A stretch of 64,000 nucleotides of DNA, taken from contig JBJXGV010000036.1 of NCBI GenBank assembly GCA_046160485.1, positions 1 to 64,000 on the forward strand, given 5' to 3'. The stretch comes from JBJXGV01 sp046160485. Its GTDB lineage: Bacteria; Orphanbacterota; Orphanbacteria; JBJXGV01. The translations under genes and the position numbers were made by a program. The notes under the pieces were generated by a model. That model ran no database searches and had not been told where the DNA came from. It saw only the letters and a list, made by a program, of their open reading frames with translations. Below, piece by piece: positions 9,759 to 18,077 of this stretch; the first letter of the stretch is position 1; the number at the start of each line of letters is the position of its first letter.

Positions 9759-12700
9759 CTAACGAACGAACGTGATGTTCTTCGTCAGCGTCTTCTCGGA
9801 CGTCGACAGCCGCAGGAAGTAGCGGCCGGAAGTGACCGCATTCCCCGCGTCGTCGCGGCCGTCCCAGATCGCGTCGAACGTGCCCGCTGCCCGAGCTCCG
9901 GCGAAGAGATGCCGAACCGCGCGGCCCTCGAGGCTATAGACCACGAGGCTCACGTCGCTCTGACGCGGGATACCAAAATGGATCTTCGTCGTCGCGCTGA
10001 ACGGTTCCGGAACGTTCGTTCCGATGAAAGCCGCCGCGGGGATCGATCCGCCGCCCGGCACGTCCGTGGTCGCGTTCAGAACGATTGTGAAGTTCGCGTT
10101 GCTTCGGTCGGACGCGGTCTGGAAGTTCGCGTCTCGAACGATGACGCGGATGCGCGCTGTCGTCGTCGACACGTCGTTGACCGACCACACGTACGAGCCC
10201 GTGTTCGGCAGATTCTCGGCGATGAGAGTGCTGTAGCCGTCGGCGCCCGCGTCGAGCGAAAGACGAATGTCGACCGCCGTCACCGCGATGTCGTCTGTTG
10301 CGGTCCAGGTGATCGGGAACGTCGTCTGCGCGTCGATCACCTCGAAGCCGTTCGGATCGTCGAGCGTGACCTCCGGTGCGGCGGAAGGCGGCGGACCGAT
10401 GGTGAAGTTCGCGTCGCTGTCATCCTCGCCGAAGTTGAGTGCCGCGTCGCTCGCGACGACCTTGATCCGCGCGAGGTTTGTCGGCGGCATGTTCATGAGG
10501 GACCACGAGTACGTGCCGTCGTTCGGCTCTCCCGCGGCGATCGTTGCGAGATACGTGAGGCCGCCGTTCTGCGAGTACAGAATATCGACGGAGGCGACTC
10601 CCACGTTGTCCGTGGCGTTCCACGTGATCGGGACCGTCGTACCGACGACGAGTGCTTCGCCGCCGTTCGGCGACAAGACGCCGACGGTCGGCGCTTCCGC
10701 ATCGGGTCCCGACGGAGTGCACGCCGTGATGAGCACGTCGTCGATGCCGCCCTCGACGATGTCGCCCTCTGGATTTCCGTCGGAGGCTTGCACGCGAATG
10801 CGGATCTGGTCCGTGATCGTAATCACGGACGCGAGGTCCACCGAGAGCGTTTGCCACGTCGCTGAGCTCGACACGTCGCCGAGCGCTACGAGGTTGACCG
10901 GATAGGTCGTGCCGCCGTCGTTGGAGAGGCTGATTCGGAAGAAGTCGCCCGCGCCATCGTCGCCCGCGTCGCGCTGCCCGTGGAACCAACGCAGCGTGAG
11001 CTTCGCGTCTTCGAACTCGGTCAGGTCGAAAACGGGGGAGCGTGTCGCGGCGATTCCGCCGTCGACGTCGTCCGTGCCGTCGCCGCCCGTGTTCTGCGCG
11101 GTGATCCACGCGTTGACGCCCGGCGCCGGTGTCGTGTCGTCTCCGGGCTGGAAGCCCGTCGGATTCGGATCGACGCGGACGAACGCGCCCGTCGTCGCGA
11201 CGTGTGTCGGGTCGGTCGTCCAGTCGCTGGCGCTTTCGAACGTTTGGGAGTACACGATCGTCGCGACGTCGAACCCGTGCGTCGTCGCCGGTGAATTGAT
11301 CGGATCGGTCTTCCGGTTCCCGACCAAGTCCTCGGCCACGATGAAGTAGTCGACCTCGGAGCCGCAGTTCTGCGCCGGAATCGACGCGGAGTACTCACTC
11401 GGGTTGCCCGTCGGCGTCATCAAGAGGTCGGTGTACGACCCCGTGCCGCCTTCGCGATAGCGCACGATCAGCGAGTCGGCGTTGAGCGCGCCTTCCGTCG
11501 ATGTGATCGTCGCGACGACCGGGAACGGATTCGAGAAATCTCCGGAGCTGGCGAGCGGGTCGTGCGCGATGAAAATGCCGGTAAGGATCGTCGGGCACGA
11601 GAACCCGTGGTTCGTCGCACCCATGCAAATCTCCGCGTAATCGGGCGTGCCGTTCGTCAGGTCGCCGTCGTCGTCGTTGACGACGAAGTAGTCCATCACT
11701 TGGTCAGGCTGATCGTAGCCGGTGTTGCCGAACATCTTTCGGCTGAAGTGCCAGAGTTCCGCGGTCTTCTGCTTACCGAGCGCGGCGCCGTACTTGATCT
11801 CCATCGCCTGGCGCGTGTCCCAGTTGAATCCGCAGATCACGCGGCCCGCGCTATGAATCGGCTGCCCGATGACGTTGCCGGGATACATGAGCGTGTTCTC
11901 GCAATTGCGGCACGACGAGCCGGGGCAAGAGAGTCCGTCGATGCAATTGCCCTCGGTGAATCCGATCCCGATGACGGAGCCGTCGATGATGAACGTGCCG
12001 GCGATGTCGGAGTTGCCCTCGCCCATGCCGTTCGGTCCCTGGCCGCCGAGTAGGCTCGACTGAATGCAGTGCCCGTACTCATGGGCCATGACGTCGCCGA
12101 TCTCGCCCGTGTTGTGGCAGCCGCCGCCGGTGCGGAAGAAGTTGAGCACGGTGCCGCCCCAGTTCGCGTTGCACGTCGAGTTGATGTTCACGTTCGCCGT
12201 CACCTTCGGGTACGTCCACGCCGGATCGATCGAGTTGATGTAGTTGCGCGTTTCGTTGATGAAATAGAAGCAGTCGCGCTCGTCGGCGCGGTACGTTCCG
12301 GCGGCGAAGTAGATCGGCTCGGCGACATCTTCGTCGATGGTTCCGGAGAAGATCGCGTCGCCGCCGACGCAGCCCGAGCAATTGACGTTGACGAACGGGC
12401 CGTCGAACGAGGCCGTGTAGTTGCGCGAGCCGCCGGTGCCGGCGATCGAGAAGTTGCCGTTCGCGTCAGTAATGGCGGTGCCGATTCCGGTGATGGCGAC
12501 GTTCATTCCCGAAAACGGCGAGTTCGCCGTGTTGCCGTTGCAGTAGGTCGGAATCTCGACATCGCCCTGCGCAGTGCCGGAGTACGCCTCGGCGACCTGG
12601 TTTTCGCGGCGCAGAATTTCGCCGGTCGTGGCGTCGACCCAGGTGCGGTAGAGGCCGTACGGTTCGGAGGTCGTCACTTCCGTCATGTGGGCGACGCGGA

Positions 12701-13397
12701 ACTTCATCGTCCCCTCGCCGTCGCTCTCGTCGAGCATCGGGAGGATCATCGTTTGGTCCTCCGCGCACTCCATCGGCGACGCCGCATCGAACGGGAGGGC
12801 GTCGCGCGCGATCTGCACCGCGAGCACGCGAGGCATCGGCGCGGTCTGGGGCACCGAAATCCCGTCGTAGTAGTTCGAGCCGAACGCGTAGAGGCGGCCG
12901 TTCTCCATGATCGCGAGCGACACCATCGCTTCGTTCACGGGAATTCCGCGCACGGTCTGCTGGAAGACGACGCCCCATTTGCCGAGCGCGTTCGTCACGC
13001 GAAACGTCGCGAGGTTTTCCGGCGTCGCGCCGCCGAAGAAGTCTGGGTTCTCGCGGATGAACTCGCGCGCCGCGTTCTCGGCTTGCGATGCGTTACGAAT
13101 CCCGCTCGGCGCGACGACGATGCCCGCGCCATAGACGCGCCGCGGTGAGTTCGAAAGAGGGCTCCACGTGAGGACCTTCCACGCCCCGCCCAGGCGCTCG
13201 CTGATGCGCGCGGAGAGTTCGATCGCTGGCGCGTAGTCGCCCGCCGAGTGGATCTGCGTGTACTGACGCGCGGGCGGACGAACGTCGAACGGGTCTTCGT
13301 CGACCACCGCGGGCTGAAACGCGCCGGCCGGACTGGCCGAGAGCGCAACGAGCGTGAGGAGAAGCAGGGCGGCAACGCGACGGGGTAGCAACGTCAT
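9759..13397 (-). CDS. secreted M36 (fungalysin-type) metallopeptidase with C-terminal FlgD-like domain, copy 2
   Basis: A 1212-residue paralogue of the downstream gene, collinear over its whole length and very similar by eye in both catalytic and accessory domains. Signal peptide about residues 1-26 (ends 'SASPAGA'). Catalytic H439-E-Y-G-H443 followed by 'GEGNSD'. It has the same two Ig-like repeats ('SPNGGEALVVG', 'DPNGFEVIDAQ') and the same FlgD-like end ('WDGRDDAGNAVTSGRYFLRL'). Cysteine positions around the active-site domain are conserved between the copies, suggesting disulfides in an exported enzyme. Start ATG is preceded by AGGAGG. A promoter candidate lies upstream, in the divergent region shared with gmk. 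Expected role: degradation of extracellular protein. Confidence 0.9.
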   Translation of the reverse strand: MTLLPRRVAALLLLTLVALSASPAGAFQPAVVDEDPFDVRPPARQYTQIHSAGDYAPAIELSARISERLGGAWKVLTWSPLSNSPRRVYGAGIVVAPSGIRNASQAENAAREFIRENPDFFGGATPENLATFRVTNALGKWGVVFQQTVRGIPVNEAMVSLAIMENGRLYAFGSNYYDGISVPQTAPMPRVLAVQIARDALPFDAASPMECAEDQTMILPMLDESDGEGTMKFRVAHMTEVTTSEPYGLYRTWVDATTGEILRRENQVAEAYSGTAQGDVEIPTYCNGNTANSPFSGMNVAITGIGTAITDANGNFSIAGTGGSRNYTASFDGPFVNVNCSGCVGGDAIFSGTIDEDVAEPIYFAAGTYRADERDCFYFINETRNYINSIDPAWTYPKVTANVNINSTCNANWGGTVLNFFRTGGGCHNTGEIGDVMAHEYGHCIQSSLLGGQGPNGMGEGNSDIAGTFIIDGSVIGIGFTEGNCIDGLSCPGSSCRNCENTLMYPGNVIGQPIHSAGRVICGFNWDTRQAMEIKYGAALGKQKTAELWHFSRKMFGNTGYDQPDQVMDYFVVNDDDGDLTNGTPDYAEICMGATNHGFSCPTILTGIFIAHDPLASSGDFSNPFPVVATITSTEGALNADSLIVRYREGGTGSYTDLLMTPTGNPSEYSASIPAQNCGSEVDYFIVAEDLVGNRKTDPINSPATTHGFDVATIVYSQTFESASDWTTDPTHVATTGAFVRVDPNPTGFQPGDDTTPAPGVNAWITAQNTGGDGTDDVDGGIAATRSPVFDLTEFEDAKLTLRWFHGQRDAGDDGAGDFFRISLSNDGGTTYPVNLVALGDVSSSATWQTLSVDLASVITITDQIRIRVQASDGNPEGDIVEGGIDDVLITACTPSGPDAEAPTVGVLSPNGGEALVVGTTVPITWNATDNVGVASVDILYSQNGGLTYLATIAAGEPNDGTYSWSLMNMPPTNLARIKVVASDAALNFGEDDSDANFTIGPPPSAAPEVTLDDPNGFEVIDAQTTFPITWTATDDIAVTAVDIRLSLDAGADGYSTLIAENLPNTGSYVWSVNDVSTTTARIRVIVRDANFQTASDRSNANFTIVLNATTDVPGGGSIPAAAFIGTNVPEPFSATTKIHFGIPRQSDVSLVVYSLEGRAVRHLFAGARAAGTFDAIWDGRDDAGNAVTSGRYFLRLSTSEKTLTKNITFVR

Positions 13398-13564
13398 TGC
13401 GGATCCTCCTGAGGTGCCGTGCGGAAAGTGCGCACCGCGCTCGATCGCCCGGCGGGCTTCGAAACGCGGATCGGATGCGTTGTGGCACGGGACGGGGCGG
13501 GCACCCGCTCGAACGCGAAGCGATGAATGGAAGGTCGCTCAGCGTTCGGCCACACGTGAGCGCG

Positions 13565-13594
13565 AGGTTAGCACACCACCTTAACGCTTTGCAA
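13565..13594 (-). promoter_or_regulatory. candidate sigma-70-type promoter for the M36 protease genes
   Basis: On the minus strand TTGCAA (13594-13589) and TAACCT (13570-13565) are separated by 18 bases in a locally AT-rich stretch. The leader to the ATG at 13397 would be about 160 bases. Confidence 0.4.
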
Positions 13595-13623
13595 CTTTTA
13601 ACTTTGTGGTCGCGGATGCTTCG

Positions 13624-13653
13624 TTGACACGGGGTTACGGCGGCCCCTAGAAT
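13624..13653 (+). promoter_or_regulatory. sigma-70-type promoter for gmk
   Basis: TTGACA (13624-13629), an 18-base spacer and TAGAAT (13648-13653). Transcription from about 13660 would exclude the upstream in-frame ATG at 13652, which lies inside the -10, and supports ATG 13670 with a leader of only about 10 bases. Confidence 0.65.
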
Positions 13654-13669
13654 GCGCGCCAACCGCATC

Positions 13670-14287
13670 ATGAAAACGGCGCCGACACCGCATCGAGAGA
13701 CCTCCCACGGGACGATTTTCATCATCTCCGCGCCGTCCGGAACGGGAAAGACGACGCTTATCGATCGCATCAAGGCCAGCCTTCCCGATCTGTATTTTCC
13801 GGTCACGATGACGACGCGGCCGATGCGGCCGGGTGAGTCGAACGCGGTCGATTACTACTTCGTTGACCGCGCGGATTTCCGGCGGCATGTCGCGGCGGAC
13901 GAACTCGTCGAGTGGGCGACGGTCTATGGCAATCTCTACGGCGTGCCTCGATGGGAACTCGAGAAGCCGATCAGCGAAGGGCGCGACGTTCTCTTCGACA
14001 TCGATACGCAAGGGCGCGAAACGCTCGTCGCGCGTTACGCGCACTCGGTGAGCATCTTCATCGCGCCGCCGAATCTGGCGGCGCTTGAAGAGCGGCTTCG
14101 CCGGCGCGGCCTCAACGACGAGCGCGATCTTACCCGGCGTCTCGCCGAGGCGGAAATCGAGATGAAGCGCGCCGATCGCTACGACTACATCATCGTGAAC
14201 GACTCGCTCGACGACGCGTTCGAGGAGCTCAAGACGATTTTGCTCACCGAGAGGGCGAGGCGCCGCGGCCGTGTGGAGAGGGAATAG
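13670..14287 (+). CDS. gmk: guanylate kinase
   Basis: A 205-residue guanylate kinase that phosphorylates GMP to GDP with ATP in purine nucleotide metabolism. The P-loop 'SAPSGTGKTT' is near residue 20. It is followed by the GMP-binding region ('TTRPMRPGE', 'DYYFVDRADF') and 'EWATVYGNLYGVP', all matching the family, and length is typical. The C-terminal lid and 'RAERYDYIIVND'-like segment ('RADRYDYIIVND') are present. The start ATG at 13670 fits the promoter position better than the in-frame ATG at 13652. The gene overlaps the next gene by 17 bases, so the nuclease-like protein is probably co-translated with it. Confidence 0.95.
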   Translation: MKTAPTPHRETSHGTIFIISAPSGTGKTTLIDRIKASLPDLYFPVTMTTRPMRPGESNAVDYYFVDRADFRRHVAADELVEWATVYGNLYGVPRWELEKPISEGRDVLFDIDTQGRETLVARYAHSVSIFIAPPNLAALEERLRRRGLNDERDLTRRLAEAEIEMKRADRYDYIIVNDSLDDAFEELKTILLTERARRRGRVERE

Positions 14288-15179
14288 CCACCCGCTCTCG
14301 CGACGCCTATGGGACGCGGGCCTCCGCATCGACGATTTCAGTCATCCCGGCGCGCTGACGCTTCTGTCGCATTTTCACTCGGATCACATGAACGGGCTTG
14401 TGCGCGGCGGTCCGCCGGGGCCCGTCGTCGCGTCGCCCGAGACAGCGCGTCTTCTCGCCGCCCTCCACCGCGTTCCGGAGGAGCGCATCATCGTGTTGAC
14501 GCCGGGAGCGCGGATCGCTCTCGAGGAACCGCTGCCGCTTGCGATCACCGCGTTCGAAGCGAATCACTGCCCGGGCGCGCTGATGTTTCTCATCGAGTGC
14601 GACGCGGGACGCATGTTCTACACGGGCGATTTCCGGCTCAACGCGCCGATGCGCGCGGCGATTTCCGCGCTCCCCGAGATCGATCTTTTGATCGTCGACA
14701 ATACGTACGACGACCCGCGCTATCGATTCCCGCTGCAAGAGGACGCGATCGAAGAGGTCGTTTCCATAGCGGAGCGGCATCACCGGGAGCGGTGTGTCGC
14801 GCTCGCGATCTACTCCATAGGGAAAACGCGCATTCTCGAAGCGCTCCACGCGCGCCTCGGATATCCGACGTACGTCAGCGAGAGGACTGCACGCATCTAT
14901 TCGCTCATCGGACTCGGTCATCTCGTCACGCGCGACATAGGGGAAACGCCTCTGCGCGGCTATGGGCGCGGCTATTTCGATCGTTACTTCAAGATGAAGC
15001 GCGAATACCGCGAGGGACGCGCCGTCGTGATCATTCCCACGGGGTGGGCTATGGACGTACAGCGTCCCGAATGGAATTTTCACTATGTGCCGTACTCGGA
15101 GCATTGCGACTTCCATGAGCGGGAAGAGTTCGTCGCCCTCATGGGGCCGGCGGCTCGCGAAAACCTTCTCCACGAGTGA
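14271..15179 (+). CDS. SNM1/Pso2-type metallo-beta-lactamase-fold nuclease
   Basis: A 302-residue metallo-beta-lactamase-fold protein. The metal motif H34-F-H36-S-D38-H39 lies in 'SHFHSDHMNGL'. Further elements are 'EANHCPGALMFL', 'MFYTGDFRL' and 'DNTYDDPRY', then 'YSIGKTRIL' in the beta-CASP-like part and 'VPYSEHCDFHE' near the C-terminus, resembling the DRMBL motif of SNM1/Artemis nucleases. These features favour a 5' exonuclease or DNA-repair role over beta-lactamase or glyoxalase activity, though substrate is not shown. It starts at a GTG inside gmk. Pairing with gmk is unusual. Alternative: a ribonuclease of the wider beta-CASP family. Confidence 0.75.
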   Translation: MWRGNSHPLSRRLWDAGLRIDDFSHPGALTLLSHFHSDHMNGLVRGGPPGPVVASPETARLLAALHRVPEERIIVLTPGARIALEEPLPLAITAFEANHCPGALMFLIECDAGRMFYTGDFRLNAPMRAAISALPEIDLLIVDNTYDDPRYRFPLQEDAIEEVVSIAERHHRERCVALAIYSIGKTRILEALHARLGYPTYVSERTARIYSLIGLGHLVTRDIGETPLRGYGRGYFDRYFKMKREYREGRAVVIIPTGWAMDVQRPEWNFHYVPYSEHCDFHEREEFVALMGPAARENLLHE

Positions 15180-15187
15180 AACAAATG

Positions 15188-15215
15188 TTGATTTCTTGAT
15201 AAGCGCCCCTATGCT
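15188..15215 (+). promoter_or_regulatory. sigma-70-type promoter for the SWIB gene
   Basis: TTGATT (15188-15193), 16-base spacer, TATGCT (15210-15215). The predicted leader of about 75 bases contains a small hairpin (ggtcc...ggacc, about 15268-15283) before the AGGGAGGAG ribosome-binding site. Confidence 0.55.
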
Positions 15216-15297
15216 AGTGGCGTTTTCACAGAGGGCCCGCTCCTATGATGCGGGTCATGCAGGGTCCGCTTTCGGACCACAGTTAAGGGAGGAGTCG

Positions 15298-15663
15298 ATG
15301 GCTGCGAAGAAGGGTGCTGGACGATCCACGAAGAAGGCTGCGAAGAAGTCGGCGGGCACGCGGGCGACCGCGAAGAAGCCTGTGAAGAAGGCGGCGAAGA
15401 AGAAGGTCGCACGGAAGCCGAACGCCGCATTCATGAAGCCGCTTCAGCCGAGCGCGGCCCTCAGCGTGGTCGTCGGCAGCAAGCCGATACCTCGCACCGA
15501 GGTGACGAAGAAGATCTGGGCCTACATCAAGAAGAACGGGCTCCAGGACAAGAAGAACCGCCGCATGGTCAACGCGGACGCGAATCTGAAGCCTGTGTTC
15601 GGCGGCAAGGCGCAGGTCAGCATGTTCGAGATGACGAAGCTCGTCTCGAAGCACCTCAAGTAA
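15298..15663 (+). CDS. SWIB/MDM2-domain protein with histone H1-like lysine tail
   Basis: A 121-residue basic protein. Residues 1-45 are a Lys/Ala-rich repeat tail (KKAAKKSA, KKPVKKAAKKK) like those of histone H1 and bacterial Hc1/HU-tail proteins. Residues 50-121 form a SWIB domain: 'LQPSAALSVVVGSKPIPRTEVTKK' core, then 'IWAYIKKNGLQDKKN', 'LKPVFGG' and 'VSMFEMTKLVSKHL'. SWIB domains are common in Chlamydiae and scattered in other bacteria, where they are thought to bind DNA or topoisomerase; the role here is inferred to be chromatin-associated. The ATG at 15298 has a strong AGGGAGGAG upstream, an open frame extending further upstream is not needed, and its own promoter and terminator flank it, so it is monocistronic. 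Confidence 0.88.
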   Translation: MAAKKGAGRSTKKAAKKSAGTRATAKKPVKKAAKKKVARKPNAAFMKPLQPSAALSVVVGSKPIPRTEVTKKIWAYIKKNGLQDKKNRRMVNADANLKPVFGGKAQVSMFEMTKLVSKHLK

Positions 15664-15694
15664 GCGCGGCGTTCGAGAGAATCCGCGGCACGTC

Positions 15695-15732
15695 GCGGGG
15701 CGGGGAGCCATTCCCGCCCCGCGTTCTTTTTC
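15695..15732 (+). terminator. rho-independent terminator of the SWIB gene
   Basis: A 10-bp perfect GC stem (15695-15704 with 15713-15722), 8-base loop, followed by gttcttttt. It starts 32 bases after the SWIB stop codon. Confidence 0.9.
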
Positions 15733-15752
15733 CGCTGCGTCGCCGATGAGCG

Positions 15753-18077
15753 CTAGCGCGAGGCCGTCGCGTCTTCGGCGGGCGCGGCGAAGAGCTGCGT
15801 GATCGCGAAGACGGCGACTCCCGCGTATGCGCCGTCGGAGCCGCGCGCGCCGGTTCCCTCGATGACGAGCGCGCGCGGCGTGCGCGTCGAGTCGCACGCG
15901 AGGAAGTGAAGCGTAAGCGACTCGTGGCTCTCGGGCGCGTTCGGCGCTCGCCAGAGCAATCGATCCTCGGGAATCGTCATCGAGTAGTTCTTCTCCCAGT
16001 ACTCCCACACATCGCGATTCGAGATGAGTGTGTCGGGCGCGCCGACGCCGTCTTCGTACTCGATGAAGAGCCGTGCGAGCGGGATCGTCGCGTTCCCCGC
16101 CGCGCCGCCGTCGAGCGCGAGCGCGATCGCGCGCGAGGCGCGCGCATGAAGCGGCACCTCGATGCGTGCCGCCTCTTGGAACGCCGTCGTGATCACCGAA
16201 GGGATTCCTGTCGCGGCCGCATCGCTGAAGATCAAGAACTCGACGCCGGCACCTCGGATGACGCCAGCGGAGAGATGGGGGAATAGGTTCTCTCCGTTCG
16301 TGGGATCCGGCACGAACGGATCGCGGTGATAGTCGGCGTTCGCATACGGCGTGATGTTGATCGCGATCTGCTCGACGTTGGCCGGCGTGGCTGGAACTTC
16401 CGCGCGTCGACCCGCGACCTCGAAGAGCGGGCCGCGCGGAATTAGCTCGTAGCTATTCGCGCGCCGCGCGTCGGTGAACGAAAGCAACACGGGGACGCGC
16501 CCGAGATTCGCCGCGATGAACGCATCGACCATGTCGTCCGGCTTCATCGACGATCCCGCGACCTCGATATTCGGAAACGTCTCCTCGACGTGTTCTACGT
16601 ACCACGGCCAGCAGAGAAGCGCGGAGTAGACGACGGCCGCGTCGTCGCGGCCGTTCTCGGCAGCGGCGCACCAGAGGGCGAACGTGCGGCCGTCGCCCTG
16701 AGTCAGAACGAGGGCGTCGGGCGGCATGGCGGCGAGTGCGTCGCGTGCGTAGTCGCGCGCGGTGTGGTCGTGCGCAGTGCTTAAGCGGCGCGCGCGCGCC
16801 GGGAGCGGCGCAAGTGCCGCGGCAACGAGCGCGATCGCGAGCACCGGCGCTCCGGCGCGCGCGAGGTGCGCTCCGCTCGGGCGCCGCTTCGCGGCCTCGT
16901 CGAGCCACGCGCGCGCGCGCGTCGCGATCGCCCCGAGCGCGACGGCGCTCCAGATCGCGATGATCGCGTACGCCGGGAGGTAGTACGCATCGGGATCGGG
17001 AATCTCGTACGCGAACGTCAGCCCGAGCCCGAACACGAGGGGAAGAAACGTCGCGAGGAAGAACGACGGCCGATTGAGCGCGAGGAGGAGCCCGCCGGCG
17101 GGCGCGAGCAAGTACGCCGCGAATCCGAGCTCGTTCGGCACGCGCCGCCGCACGAAGGCGCCGAGCATCCCGCGAAATCTCTCGACGTCGAATCCCTTCA
17201 AGCGGAAGTGGTACTGCTCGCCGCTCATCGCCCAGCGGAGCCCTTCGAGCGTGTCGTGCTCGCCCCATTGCAGGCGCGGGTGGAGCGCGCCGCGAATCGG
17301 CAAGAACGCGACGACGCTCGCGCCGAGCACGAAAAACGGGAGCGCGAGCAGAAGAGCGCGCGGCGCCCGGCGTTCGAGCAGCAGGAGCGCGAGCAGCCCG
17401 GGAAAGATCGCGATCACCGCGAGATGGTGCGCGACCGCCAGCCCGCCGACGAACGCGAGTAAGCGGAGCGGGCGTGGATCGTCGGTGCGCGCGGCGGCCA
17501 GGGCGAGAGCGAAGAAGAGCGCCAGGAACGCCAGGTGCAGCGTGTACACCTCGGTGATCATCGCCTGCGACCAGAGCGTGGGGGAGATCGCGAGCGCGGC
17601 GATCGCGACCGCGGGACCGAGCGCGAAGCACGCCGGGTCGTGCGGCCGGCCCGGGTCGCCCGCGCCGGCGAACTCGCGCGCCACGGTGAAGAGCAGCGCG
17701 AGCGCGACCGCCGCGCAGAGCGACGAGAAGATCGCGAGCGCACCGCCCGCCGAAAGGCCCGGCACGAGCGTGAAGAGCCGTCCGATCAGCGTGTAGAGCG
17801 GATAACCCGTCGGGTGCGCGATACCGAGCGTGAGCGCGACAGCGGCGAACTCCGGCCCGTCCTCACCCTGGTGAAGCCACGTGATGTCGCTCGCGCCCGT
17901 GACGCGGTAGAGCGCAAACGCCAACGCACCGATCCACGCGGCGAGAAAAAAAAGCGTAGGGGACCGAAGTTGGTCCCCTACGCGAATTGTAAAGCGCGAG
18001 CGTTCCGTCTCTATCGCCTGAATTCTTCCGGCAGTCGGATCATCGAGACGCGTTTCGGAGCCTTTCCGGACGGGCAT
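15753..18077 (-). CDS. DUF2723 multi-pass membrane protein (GT-C-like, TMEM260-like)
   Basis: Up to 774 residues. The N-terminal half has about ten hydrophobic segments and the DUF2723 signature: an acidic loop after the first segment ('HQGEDGPEFAAVALTLG') followed by 'AHPTGYPLYTLIG'. Family members resemble GT-C glycosyltransferases, and the human relative TMEM260 is an O-mannosyltransferase; activity here is inference. The C-terminal half is soluble, probably outside the membrane. The start is unclear. ATG 18077 overlaps the upstream lipoprotein gene by 67 bases and places that gene's terminator inside this reading frame. The next plausible start, TTG at 17924, would cut away most of the first membrane segment. 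If the long form is used, expression depends on readthrough of the terminator or on a promoter inside the upstream gene. Confidence 0.75.
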   Translation of the reverse strand: MPVRKGSETRLDDPTAGRIQAIETERSRFTIRVGDQLRSPTLFFLAAWIGALAFALYRVTGASDITWLHQGEDGPEFAAVALTLGIAHPTGYPLYTLIGRLFTLVPGLSAGGALAIFSSLCAAVALALLFTVAREFAGAGDPGRPHDPACFALGPAVAIAALAISPTLWSQAMITEVYTLHLAFLALFFALALAAARTDDPRPLRLLAFVGGLAVAHHLAVIAIFPGLLALLLLERRAPRALLLALPFFVLGASVVAFLPIRGALHPRLQWGEHDTLEGLRWAMSGEQYHFRLKGFDVERFRGMLGAFVRRRVPNELGFAAYLLAPAGGLLLALNRPSFFLATFLPLVFGLGLTFAYEIPDPDAYYLPAYAIIAIWSAVALGAIATRARAWLDEAAKRRPSGAHLARAGAPVLAIALVAAALAPLPARARRLSTAHDHTARDYARDALAAMPPDALVLTQGDGRTFALWCAAAENGRDDAAVVYSALLCWPWYVEHVEETFPNIEVAGSSMKPDDMVDAFIAANLGRVPVLLSFTDARRANSYELIPRGPLFEVAGRRAEVPATPANVEQIAINITPYANADYHRDPFVPDPTNGENLFPHLSAGVIRGAGVEFLIFSDAAATGIPSVITTAFQEAARIEVPLHARASRAIALALDGGAAGNATIPLARLFIEYEDGVGAPDTLISNRDVWEYWEKNYSMTIPEDRLLWRAPNAPESHESLTLHFLACDSTRTPRALVIEGTGARGSDGAYAGVAVFAITQLFAAPAEDATASR
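17946..17983 (-). terminator. rho-independent terminator of the Gly-Thr repeat lipoprotein gene
   Basis: A perfect 12-bp stem (17954-17965 with 17972-17983), 6-base loop and eight consecutive T on the minus strand. It begins 28 bases after the lipoprotein stop codon and lies inside the 5' part of the DUF2723 reading frame; the T-run encodes Phe-Phe of its first membrane segment. Confidence 0.9.
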
